Below, one piece after another: positions 1 through 7,963 of a DNA stretch of 64,000 bases; position 1 is the first letter of the stretch; each line of letters begins with the position of its first letter. A program made the translations under genes and the position numbers. The notes under the pieces were generated by a model. That model made no database searches. It was not told the origin of the DNA and was given only the letters and a program-made list of their open reading frames with translations. The DNA lies in contig BAJA01000010.1 in NCBI GenBank assembly GCA_000613465.1, positions 1 to 64,000 on the forward strand, read 5' to 3'. This stretch comes from Bacteroides nordii WAL 11050 = JCM 12987. GTDB lineage: Bacteria; Bacteroidota; Bacteroidia; Bacteroidales; Bacteroidaceae.

Positions 1-4
1 CTTC

Positions 5-90
5 ATAAGTGTACACTTTAGCATAGTAAGAATGTACAATATAGTATGACAAAAGTGTACAATTAACACTCGGATAAGTGTACACTCTTG
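5..90. repeat. Four-unit palindromic repeat array, 23-bp period
   Basis: Four 17-bp units, each centred on GTAC within TGTACA, lie with GTAC at 11, 34, 57 and 80, an exact 23-bp spacing with 6-bp spacers. Units at 5-21, 28-44, 51-67 and 74-90 are imperfect palindromes of the form AAGAATGTACATTCTTG. A second array of the same design lies at 35052-35137. The array is 3' of the minus-strand GH9 gene. A role as binding-site array or REP-like element is inference. Confidence 0.85.
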
Positions 91-237
91 CCTGTCTTTA
101 AACAGGAGGTTTATATTCGTTAAAAATCAATAGATTACATCAGAATAAACGTTTATATTCTCTCTTACATTTCTGTTTGAAAAAATCCGGTGATTACTTT
201 TTTGATAACTACATATTTATCGGATAAACTATAAAAC

Positions 238-271
238 AAAGGTTCGGGCCTTCACAGGTACGAACCTTTTT
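238..271 (+). terminator. Rho-independent-type terminator
   Basis: GGTTCG (241-246) pairs with CGAACC (261-266) around a 14-nt loop, followed by a run of T. The T run lies on the plus-strand side, so it best serves a plus-strand gene left of the window. It could also limit read-through from the minus-strand GH9 gene ending at 309. Confidence 0.6.
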
Positions 272-308
272 CATGATAACCTAATAAACTAACCTTTTGT
301 ACCTTTAT

Positions 309-2804
309 TTATATTCCTGTTGCTGTACGTAGGGGAACAAATCTATAGCCTTTTTTCTTGAGAGCTTTTATCATTGTTTCTAAATAATTATTGTAGAATT
401 TGTCTGTTCGCAAGTCGGATGTTCCAAGGTGTATTAGCAGTAAATGTCCATTTAGACCTTCTTCTTTTTCTAACTGCATGATTCTTTCATAAATCATTTT
501 ACTGCTTTTGTAGTTTTTCATATCCGGAGTAGTATAGTCTGCATTGCTGCCACTCCCCGGAGTGAAATTGATAAGTTGTATACCCATGGCTTTTGCCCAT
601 GCTGCTATCTTTTTATTATAGTATTCATAGGGAGGAATGTAGAGTGGGGCATCTTTGTACTTAATTCCTGCTTCGCTGAGTGTTTCATAACTTTTCAGCA
701 TATCTTTTTCAAACTCCTCACGTGTGACGAGGAGTGAATCCCGATTCTCCCAGGGGCTATATAGTAAATGTCCATAACTATGACTGCCGATGTAATGTCC
801 TTCTGCTTTTAGTTTTTGTACTACTTGCGGGTAAAGTTCAAAAAACTCACCGGTGAAAAAGAAAGCTCCTTGTATTTTCTGTTTATTCAATATACGAATG
901 ATGGCATCAGCTCCATCTGCCTTATTGGCTGCTGTAAAAATAAGTGTGAGTTGCTTTTGAGAAGGGTCAGTACGTATAATACCTCCTTCGCTATAGATGT
1001 TTTTATCATTGTCGGATTGGGCTTGTCTCATTCCTTCTTTTTGAAGGGCAGACAAATAATAGGTCAGGCTGGCAGTTCCATCCATTGTCGGTTCGTTGGT
1101 AGAATAGTCGTGTGTGCTGTCATGGTATACCATTGTGCCAGGTTGGAAGCGTTGATAAGTTTCTCCGGTGGAAATGTTTACTCCTCTCAAACTGTTGAAT
1201 ATGTTGGTATAAACAGGACCGTCAACAAGTCCGCCAGTCGCGTTTCCTGTGTTGTTAGTAAAGTAGGAAGAGTGAGGTTCTGAAGGATAATCCCCATATA
1301 AAGGGAGTTCTACAATCATGCTGCTTCCCCAGGGGTTACAACCAAATAGCCAGTCGCGCAGAGAGGCTTCCATCTCTTCGTATGTAGAATCTCCGGTAAC
1401 TTCTCTATACAATCTGCATTGAGTTAACATGGCTGTGGTAAGATTATTGGAACACCAGATAGCAGGGATGCCGTATAGGAATGGATTTTGCCGGGCTTTT
1501 TCATAAGTACGTTGAAGTCCGATACGGATATTGCGGATGAATTCTTCATTCAACCGTGTATTGTTTTCAGTTTTTGCCAACCAGTAATGCCCCATGTTCA
1601 TAAATGGATACCATTGATAATGTCTGGCGCTGTCTGCTCCCATCCAGGGAGTTACCGGTTCACGTCGTCCATATTCTATAGCTTGTTGCAGGTATCTATT
1701 GTTTTGGGTTGATTTATATAATTCAATAGCTGCCAACTCCATATCGTCTGTCCAGTTATCTTCTTCGTAGATATAGGGCGAACGGACAGAGGCAGTCTGG
1801 CAGACTCCTGGCTTTTTTATGCCTTCTTCATAGGCGGCATCGGCTTTCTTTTCAATCTCTTGAGCAAATTCCGGATAAAAGTCTTTTAAAATTCGGGCAC
1901 CTAATGCAAAGCAAGAAGCAAATTTCCCGGCAGTGCTGGCTATGCCTGTTGTTGCATTCGTAAATTCACCGCGCACCTGTTTTTCACCACTACAGAAATA
2001 AACCGGTCTTCCTTTTCCGGGGCCATAGCCATAGTCTACCTTGTCATGATTGGGCAATCGCATACTGGCGTGGTCGCGATCATCGGCAATTTGGTTGTAC
2101 ATTTCTCCGGTAGTCGGATTCATTCTGTTTAGCCAGTCGAGTCCCCATTTTATTTCGTCTACAATATCAGGAATTCCATTCGCCTTTCGGTGTCCGTTCG
2201 CATCGTAATAATCACTAAATGCTTCCGGATTTTGTTGGTAAGCAAACATCATTTGATAAATGGCATTGGCTGAAGTAGTAGTGTATTGAAGATAATCAGC
2301 TGCATCATGCCAACCTCCGCGTACATCAATTTTTGTTCCGTCTTTGGTGGGATGGCAGATGATATATCCGTCATCCATATGGCAACTATCTTTTAGGTAT
2401 GGATTATAACCACAACGTTGCTGGCGCATATAGTTAAGTAAAAAATCGGCTGTTCCATTGTATACCTGATTATTTATCGGGAAATAAGGAGACCGGGTAT
2501 TACCGGCTTTTAGATAATAGGTACCGGGATGATTAAAATCACTGAAATCTATTCGAAATGTGCTTTTCATACTCCCAAGTGTACCTGTTGGCTGGATGGA
2601 TGTAAATGTAGATACCGTTTTTCCAGTGAAGAGATCGATAAGTGAACACTCTTTTACACTGGCATCTTCTTCACTTAGGAATACTGCTACTTTCTTTGAT
2701 TCAGGCAGATAGCCAAGCTGATTGATCCGAATCCATTCGTCTGCCCGTACGGTAATGGCACAGAGAGTGAATACAACAATAGATATCCAATGTTTTAGCT
2801 GCAT
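309..2804 (-). CDS. Secreted GH9 glycoside hydrolase fused to CE4-like deacetylase domain
   Basis: An 831-residue protein with a Sec signal peptide (about 1-21, cleavage near VRA-DEW). Residues about 22-110 resemble the Ig-like CelD_N domain that precedes GH9. Residues about 115-590 are GH9: GGWHDAADY holds the paired aspartates of the family base motif, and a C-terminal NEPTMDG matches the region of the GH9 proton-donor glutamate. Residues about 610-831 resemble a NodB/CE4 polysaccharide deacetylase with HSYGH and LLIHLGT motifs. The usual metal/base motif TFDD is replaced by FTAAN, so deacetylase activity is doubtful. GH9 enzymes are usually endo-beta-1,4-glucanases or related; substrate is not deducible. 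It is monocistronic here, divergent from the sensor kinase at 3371. Confidence 0.85.
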   Translation of the reverse strand: MQLKHWISIVVFTLCAITVRADEWIRINQLGYLPESKKVAVFLSEEDASVKECSLIDLFTGKTVSTFTSIQPTGTLGSMKSTFRIDFSDFNHPGTYYLKAGNTRSPYFPINNQVYNGTADFLLNYMRQQRCGYNPYLKDSCHMDDGYIICHPTKDGTKIDVRGGWHDAADYLQYTTTSANAIYQMMFAYQQNPEAFSDYYDANGHRKANGIPDIVDEIKWGLDWLNRMNPTTGEMYNQIADDRDHASMRLPNHDKVDYGYGPGKGRPVYFCSGEKQVRGEFTNATTGIASTAGKFASCFALGARILKDFYPEFAQEIEKKADAAYEEGIKKPGVCQTASVRSPYIYEEDNWTDDMELAAIELYKSTQNNRYLQQAIEYGRREPVTPWMGADSARHYQWYPFMNMGHYWLAKTENNTRLNEEFIRNIRIGLQRTYEKARQNPFLYGIPAIWCSNNLTTAMLTQCRLYREVTGDSTYEEMEASLRDWLFGCNPWGSSMIVELPLYGDYPSEPHSSYFTNNTGNATGGLVDGPVYTNIFNSLRGVNISTGETYQRFQPGTMVYHDSTHDYSTNEPTMDGTASLTYYLSALQKEGMRQAQSDNDKNIYSEGGIIRTDPSQKQLTLIFTAANKADGADAIIRILNKQKIQGAFFFTGEFFELYPQVVQKLKAEGHYIGSHSYGHLLYSPWENRDSLLVTREEFEKDMLKSYETLSEAGIKYKDAPLYIPPYEYYNKKIAAWAKAMGIQLINFTPGSGSNADYTTPDMKNYKSSKMIYERIMQLEKEEGLNGHLLLIHLGTSDLRTDKFYNNYLETMIKALKKKGYRFVPLRTATGI

Positions 2805-3213
2805 ATTGGGGGAATATTTGCTTAAGGTTAAAGATGCGTTAAGTTGTATAATGCAAATAAAGCAGATTAATTTAACTTTAGAGACAAATTCTTTGATTTA
2901 TTAATAACTATTTAGTGTTGTTGATCTATTTTTAATATTAAACGTGCGCTGGTTTTTGATGTAATATATGAACATAAATGTAGTAAAGGTATCAATGAGA
3001 TATATTAAAGAAAACTATTATCTTTATAATAATAAGGGATTTGGTCCTTTGTCTGATCGTTGATTTAAAGAATATAAATTTTTAAGATGTCCGGAAAAGA
3101 AGAGATTAAATATTAGTGGTTTTCTAAACTTATTTATATATTTACCCTCTTAAATATCAAGGTGCAAACTTATGGCAAACAATCTACTATTAATCCCTGA
3201 CAATGGCCTATGA
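2805..3213. other. Divergent intergenic region
   Basis: A+T-rich region between the minus-strand GH9 gene and the plus-strand sensor kinase. It should hold promoters for both. No confident TTTG/TAnnTTTG pair, RNA gene or repeat was found in it. Confidence 0.5.
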
Positions 3214-3370
3214 ACAGTTACTTATGGCTTTTTTATTTTATTGATTATATTATTTATAATCATATTTTATTTATTGTATCGACTTCACCATTTAAAAAAA
3301 AATTGTTGCGAGAAACAGGGATTATCGTCATTTTCTGTCTGATATATTAGATAATCTTCCTTTTCCTATC
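3214..3370 (+). pseudogene. Out-of-frame membrane anchor of the sensor kinase
   Basis: One plus frame encodes a strongly hydrophobic helix (GFFILLIILFIIIFYLLYRL) then a basic stretch, ending in the A9 tract at 3294-3302. The kinase frame is open from just after that tract and reads RHFLSDILDNLPFP directly into the codon at 3371, a typical PAS entry. Adding one A (A9 to A10) joins the helix to the kinase. No ATG lies in the helix frame after the TGA at 3211, so the very N-terminus is also unclear. Either a sequence error, a decayed 5' end or a slippage site. Confidence 0.55.
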
Positions 3371-4792
3371 ATGGTAAAAGATATTCAGAATGAATTTCGT
3401 TATGCTTATTGGAATAAAGAATCGGAGGTGCAATCGGGGATAAAACGTGAGAAAGCGATAGGGCACAATGATTATGATATTTATGGAGAGGAGAGAGGGC
3501 GACATTATCGGAACATTGATGAAGAGTTAGTCAGAATAGGCAAACCTTATCGGTCTGAAGAGCGGTATTCAACTACAGATGGTGTAATACACGATACAAT
3601 TGTAATGAAATCGATTCTTTCTTGGGAAGCATTAGGCAAATGGTTGTTGGTAGCTCGTTGGGACGTTAGTCAGTTGAAAAAATATGAAAGAGAGATTACG
3701 GCAGCTAAAGAAGAGTTAGAAGAAGCAATTAAAAAGCAGAGCCTTGCATTAAAGAGTATCGACTTTGGGCTGATCTATATTGATAAAACTTATAGAGTGC
3801 AGTGGGAGGAGACAACGCACATCAAGAGTCTGGTATCCGGCCGGCATTATACTCCGGGATTAATTTGTTATCAAACCAGTGCCCTGAGAGATAAACCCTG
3901 TGAACATTGTGCATTTAAGGAGGCTATAGAACAGGGGGTAATTGTTCGTCATACCATTCGCATCGATAAGGTTGATTTTGAAGTGACGGCTACTCCCGTA
4001 TATGCTACGGGTGGAAAAGAGGTGATAGGCGGACTATTGCGTTTTGAAGATATTACAGAAAAGCTGAAAATAGAACAAGACTTGCGGGAGGCGAAAAATA
4101 AAGCAGAGGAATCTAATAGGCTAAAATCTGCTTTTCTGGCTAATATGAGTCATGAAATACGTACTCCTCTTAATGCGATTGTGGGGTTCTCTGATATGAT
4201 TTGCCAGATAGATGATCCGGTAGAGAAACAGGAGTATATGAAGATTATTATTGCAAACAACGAACTGTTATTGCAACTTATTGATGATATTCTGGATCTA
4301 TCGAAAATTGAAGCAGGTACAATGGATTTCTCCTATTCCGTTACTGATGTCAATGAACTAATGAGCAATATATGCCATCAGATGGAGCAGAAAGACCACT
4401 CTCCGGAAGTGCAGATCTCTTTTATAGAGAAAGCACCTACTTGTGTGATTAATACAGACAGGGTACGTTTGTCTCAGGTGATGATTAATTTAATGAGTAA
4501 TGCAATGAAGTTCACTGAGCGGGGTAGTATTTCTATTGGATACCGCATAAGTGAAGCAAAGGATAAAATATATTTCTTTTGTAAAGATACCGGTATGGGC
4601 ATTGCTGCAGATAAACTGGAGCTGGTCTTTGAGCGTTTTGTGAAACTGAATGCTTTTGTGAAAGGAACCGGATTAGGGCTGGCAATTTGTCGGGTCATTG
4701 TAGAACGTTTAGGAGGGGCTATTGGCGTTGATTCTAAAGAAGGAGAGGGAGCTTGTTTCTGGTTTCGTATTCCGGTTATTTTTGTTTCATAA
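3371..4792 (+). CDS. PAS-domain sensor histidine kinase (5' end disrupted)
   Basis: 473 residues from the first usable ATG. Two PAS-like regions (about 1-100 and 120-230, the second with a PCEHC cysteine pair), a coiled linker, then a HisKA domain with HEIRTP (phospho-acceptor His about 261) and a HATPase_c domain with N-box (NLMSNAMKF), DTGMGI and GTGLGLAI motifs. No receiver domain, so phosphotransfer goes to a separate regulator not seen nearby. The reading frame continues upstream of this ATG without a start until a TAA in the poly-A tract, and a transmembrane helix sits in another frame at 3214-3300. The native protein was therefore probably membrane anchored and about 50 residues longer. 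Ligand unknown. Confidence 0.8.
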   Translation: MVKDIQNEFRYAYWNKESEVQSGIKREKAIGHNDYDIYGEERGRHYRNIDEELVRIGKPYRSEERYSTTDGVIHDTIVMKSILSWEALGKWLLVARWDVSQLKKYEREITAAKEELEEAIKKQSLALKSIDFGLIYIDKTYRVQWEETTHIKSLVSGRHYTPGLICYQTSALRDKPCEHCAFKEAIEQGVIVRHTIRIDKVDFEVTATPVYATGGKEVIGGLLRFEDITEKLKIEQDLREAKNKAEESNRLKSAFLANMSHEIRTPLNAIVGFSDMICQIDDPVEKQEYMKIIIANNELLLQLIDDILDLSKIEAGTMDFSYSVTDVNELMSNICHQMEQKDHSPEVQISFIEKAPTCVINTDRVRLSQVMINLMSNAMKFTERGSISIGYRISEAKDKIYFFCKDTGMGIAADKLELVFERFVKLNAFVKGTGLGLAICRVIVERLGGAIGVDSKEGEGACFWFRIPVIFVS

Positions 4793-4893
4793 AGAGTAGA
4801 GTCTGAAGATTTATTAAAAAATGAATCCAAATGCTGTGTTGGCGTGTTATTTGTAAACGTTTAAAGTAGTAGAACGTTTAAATATATAAAAGC

Positions 4894-5832
4894 ATGGCTT
4901 ATATAGATTATTATAAAATTCTTGGAGTAGACAAAAGTGCTTCTCAAAGTGATATTAAGAAGGCTTTTCGTAAGTTAGCCCGCCAGTATCATCCGGATTT
5001 GAATCCAAACAATCCAGGTGCAAAGGATAAGTTTCAGGAGATCAATGAGGCAAATGAGGTGTTGAGTGACCCGGAGAAGCGTAAGAAATACGATGAATAC
5101 GGTGAACACTGGAAGCATGCCGATGAGTTTGAAGCTCAGAAACGTGCTCGGCAACAGGCTGGTGGCAGTGGTGGATTCTCCGGTTTTGGAGGAGGTGATG
5201 ATAATGCGTATTGGTATTCTTCGGATGGTCAGGGATTTTCCGGAACCGGAGGCGAAGGGTTCTCTGATTTCTTTGAATCCATGTTTGGAGGTCGTGGTAG
5301 AGGAGGCCGTAGCAGTGCGGGATTCCGTGGGCAAGATTTTAACGCAGAACTTCATCTCTCTCTTCGTGACGCTGCAGAGACTCATAAACAGGTATTGACG
5401 GTGAATGGTAAGAATGTACGTATCACTATTCCTGCTGGTGTAGCCAATGGACAGGTTATCAAACTGAAAGGATATGGTGGTGAAGGCGTTAATGGTGGGC
5501 CTGCCGGAGATTTGTATATCACGTTTGTGATTCCTGAAGATTCTGTGTTCAAACGTTTAGGCGATGATCTTTATATCGATATTCCGTTGAACCTTTATAC
5601 AGCTGTATTGGGAGGTGAACAGGAAGTTGATACACTGAACAGTAAAGTGAAACTGAAGGTGAAACCTGAAACACAGAACGGTACGAAGGTACGGTTGAAG
5701 GGGAAAGGTTTCCCTGTTTATAAGAAAGAAGGACAATTTGGCGATTTGATAGTGACCTATAATGTCAAAGTGCCTACCAATCTGACAGATAGGCAGAAAG
5801 AGTTGTTCCGGGAATTACAGAGTATGAACTAA
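4894..5832 (+). CDS. cbpA: DnaJ-type co-chaperone, CbpA-like
   Basis: 312 residues. The N-terminal J domain (about 4-70) has the HPD motif in [14 protein letters not shown]-rich linker (about 85-145) follows, then the two C-terminal beta domains that bind client peptides. The CXXCXGXG zinc-finger repeats of type I DnaJ are absent, so this is a class B (CbpA/DjlA-like) J protein acting with DnaK in the cytoplasm. The cbpM-like gene starts 13 bp downstream, the classic CbpA-CbpM pairing in which the partner modulates J-domain activity. The upstream leader has a direct repeat of AACGTTTAAA. The symbol rests on domain layout and neighbour. Confidence 0.88.
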   Translation: MAYIDYYKILGVDKSASQSDIKKAFRKLARQYHPDLNPNNPGAKDKFQEINEANEVLSDPEKRKKYDEYGEHWKHADEFEAQKRARQQAGGSGGFSGFGGGDDNAYWYSSDGQGFSGTGGEGFSDFFESMFGGRGRGGRSSAGFRGQDFNAELHLSLRDAAETHKQVLTVNGKNVRITIPAGVANGQVIKLKGYGGEGVNGGPAGDLYITFVIPEDSVFKRLGDDLYIDIPLNLYTAVLGGEQEVDTLNSKVKLKVKPETQNGTKVRLKGKGFPVYKKEGQFGDLIVTYNVKVPTNLTDRQKELFRELQSMN

Positions 5833-5845
5833 AAAAATCAGCACT

Positions 5846-6160
5846 ATGCAGACCGAATTAATTATAGTCAGTGAATATTGTCACAAATGCCATATTGAGC
5901 CCTCTTTTATAGAGTTATTACAGGAGGGTGGATTGATTGAAGTACATATCGAAGGTGGCGAACACTATCTGCTTGTGTCACAGCTTCCGGAGGTGGAACG
6001 TTATAGTCGTATGTATTATGACCTGTCTATCAATATGGAGGGTATTGATGCCATTCATCATCTATTGGAAAGGATGGAGAGTATGCGTAAAGAAATCAAT
6101 TCGCTTCAAAGCCAGCTTTTGGTATACAGAAGACATGGCCTGGAAGAAGTAGAATGGTAA
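5846..6160 (+). CDS. cbpM: CbpM-like chaperone modulator
   Basis: 104 residues. The N-terminal half resembles the MerR-like fold of CbpM: an HIEPSFIELLQEGGLIEV helix-turn region, then a DLSINMEGIDAIHHLLERM helix. It ends in a coiled-coil stretch (about 75-95). In Enterobacteria CbpM binds the CbpA J domain and blocks DnaK stimulation. Placement 13 bp after the CbpA-like gene supports the same role here. It is followed by a strong bidirectional terminator. Confidence 0.82.
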   Translation: MQTELIIVSEYCHKCHIEPSFIELLQEGGLIEVHIEGGEHYLLVSQLPEVERYSRMYYDLSINMEGIDAIHHLLERMESMRKEINSLQSQLLVYRRHGLEEVEW

Positions 6161-6200
6161 TGAAAGTTGGAGATTAGTTCTTATATGAACTAAATTTCTG

Positions 6201-6262
6201 CCGGTTATATAAAGCAAAAGCTCCGTCTTATTTGAACGGAGCTTTTGTTTTTATATAACCGG
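6201..6262. terminator. Bidirectional terminator between convergent genes
   Basis: A perfect 12-bp stem CAAAAGCTCCGT (6215-6226) and ACGGAGCTTTTG (6236-6247), with A and T tracts on the two sides. It is nested in an outer inverted repeat CCGGTTATATA / TATATAACCGG (6201-6262). It separates cbpM (plus) from the rhomboid gene (minus). Confidence 0.88.
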
Positions 6263-6271
6263 AACTCATAT

Positions 6272-7675
6272 TTATGGGTGTGTAAACTGAACGTTTTCAA
6301 GCATATCGTCTAAATCCTGTTGGGCAGCTTCATCATTAATCAGCATAACGAACGCATATATTGTTTTCTTTTCAGGAGAGAAGTAATAAAGAACAGTTTG
6401 CAGTATTTCATAACCTTCTTCATCAGGTGCACCGAAATGCTGCATATTGTCAGTTTTTATAAAATTCAAACCATTGATTGTAAGTGTACTGCGCTTATAA
6501 TCTTCTGATGGCTCATTTTGGGCATTTCGTGGAATACTGAGAGATAATTTTTTATTGTATTCGTATATTTCGTCTGTATCATATTGTGAAACAGTGATTA
6601 TAAGGTGATTGGCAGCATTGGTCCAACGTTGTTGAAGTAATATTGTTTCATTATCCTGGCGGGTAGTTTCTGCCGTCTGCCAGTTGGAAGGATAACGAAG
6701 CTGTATGCCTGCCTTTTCACTACTGAAGTTTAACCACGTATCTGAGGCGGTAAAAGGAGCGTAAGGTGGTAGTTGATCTTTGCTGGTGATACGTTTGCTT
6801 ATGGGGTGTTCTTTCTGATTTTCATACTTTTCCGATTCATTGGATTCACCGGTAAGATAAGCTTGTACGAGTCCGCTATCCCATTCGTGACGCAAATCCT
6901 GATAGTCGGAGGGAACATTTTTGTTGAGGACCAGAAGTCCTATAAGGTATATCAATAAGATTCCGGCTTCTCCTCCCATCGTATAGTATTTTTGCAACTT
7001 TGATCTCTTTTCGTTGAGTGCCATTATATAGACGAAACCTAAAATGAATCCGTTGATTAATCCTCCTATATGGGCGGCATTATCTATACCCTCTTTTAAT
7101 CCGTATATCAGATTGTAACCAACGAAAATCAATATACTTGAAAGTAATGCATTACGTTGTGTTTTCTCTATATGATGGAAACAAAGAAATGCCAGAAATA
7201 TTCCGTATAGACCAAAGATCGCCCCGGAGGCTCCGGCGCTTATTGTTTCGGCATGCCAGAAGAGGCTGGACACTGCGGAGCAAAGTCCTGTTAATAAGTA
7301 AGCGGCAAACATACGTCGTGTTCCGAGTATCGGTTCGAGCAGCACACCGATGTAAACCAACGCATACATATTCATCAGAATATGAATGATGCCTATATGT
7401 ACAAAATTGCAAGTAAGTGTACGCCACCAGCTACCGGTTAGTGTAAGTGGTCCGAAATCGGCTCCCCATTGTAGTAGTTCGAGGGTTTTAGGTTCAAACA
7501 GGTTGACACCGGAGAGAGTCATAAGAATAAAAACGAGCACATTAATGCCCAGTAGAATGGGAGTAGCTATAAAACCTTTGTGTGGGAGAAACATCGAATT
7601 TCGTTCTTTCTTTTCTTCGTTGACGTCGTCGGATTGGATCAGTTGTTCTTCTTGTTGGTCAGAGTTCATTGCCAT
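6272..7675 (-). CDS. Rhomboid-family intramembrane serine protease with extra C-terminal domain
   Basis: 467 residues. The N-terminal 30 residues are charged and cytoplasmic, followed by a six-to-seven helix rhomboid core (about 33-255). The HIGIIHILMNMYAL motif is in the second helix region, the catalytic serine is in GASGAIFG, and the catalytic histidine is in AHIGGLINGF. After the membrane core comes a soluble region of about 200 residues that is not part of the minimal rhomboid fold and contains WLNFSSEKAGIQLRYPSNW, a PsbP/DcrB-like start. Substrates unknown. It is monocistronic and convergent with cbpM. Confidence 0.87.
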   Translation of the reverse strand: MAMNSDQQEEQLIQSDDVNEEKKERNSMFLPHKGFIATPILLGINVLVFILMTLSGVNLFEPKTLELLQWGADFGPLTLTGSWWRTLTCNFVHIGIIHILMNMYALVYIGVLLEPILGTRRMFAAYLLTGLCSAVSSLFWHAETISAGASGAIFGLYGIFLAFLCFHHIEKTQRNALLSSILIFVGYNLIYGLKEGIDNAAHIGGLINGFILGFVYIMALNEKRSKLQKYYTMGGEAGILLIYLIGLLVLNKNVPSDYQDLRHEWDSGLVQAYLTGESNESEKYENQKEHPISKRITSKDQLPPYAPFTASDTWLNFSSEKAGIQLRYPSNWQTAETTRQDNETILLQQRWTNAANHLIITVSQYDTDEIYEYNKKLSLSIPRNAQNEPSEDYKRSTLTINGLNFIKTDNMQHFGAPDEEGYEILQTVLYYFSPEKKTIYAFVMLINDEAAQQDLDDMLENVQFTHP

Positions 7676-7703
7676 GTGATGTGTGATGTTAATTATTATT
7701 GCG

Positions 7704-7711
7704 CAAAAATA
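7704..7711 (-). promoter_or_regulatory. Putative -7 element for the rhomboid gene
   Basis: On the minus strand the sequence reads TATTTTTG, matching the Bacteroides -7 consensus TAnnTTTG, about 30 bp upstream of the ATG. The expected TTTG at -33 is poor (CTTC at 19-bp spacing). Confidence 0.45.
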
Positions 7712-7786
7712 CGGAATAAACCTGTAAAGTGAAGATTATAGAAGTAATATATTTATTACTTTATGGCAGGGTAGGTTGGGTATGAA

Positions 7787-7943
7787 AAGGAGGGTGTGTC
7801 AATAAAGTAAATTAACCATCATTAAAACGCAGATTAACGCTAATTTACGCAAAGATTAAATTAAATCCGCGGTCATTTGTGTTAATCTGCGTTTCTAAAG
7901 TTACATATTGATAACTTTCTCAGACTTTTGACTCACCTTCCTT
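7787..7943. repeat. Nested inverted-repeat element, MITE-like
   Basis: Outer arms 7787-7802 and 7928-7943 match at 14 of 16 positions. Inner arms AAACGCAGATTAAC (7825-7838) and its exact complement (7881-7894) are perfect over 14 bp. The 157-bp palindrome fills most of the gap between the rhomboid and acyl-CoA dehydrogenase genes. No coding potential. A non-autonomous mobile or REP-like element is inference. Confidence 0.7.
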
Positions 7944-7963
7944 ATTCTTAATTTGATTGCTGT

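Noticed and set aside
5..90. CRISPR-like array
   Set aside because: Units are 17-bp palindromes with 6-bp spacers and only four copies. No cas genes are near. Spacer length is far below CRISPR norms.
816..1283. 155-residue ORF opposite the GH9 gene
   Set aside because: Fully antisense to a well-supported domain protein; no start context or family similarity.
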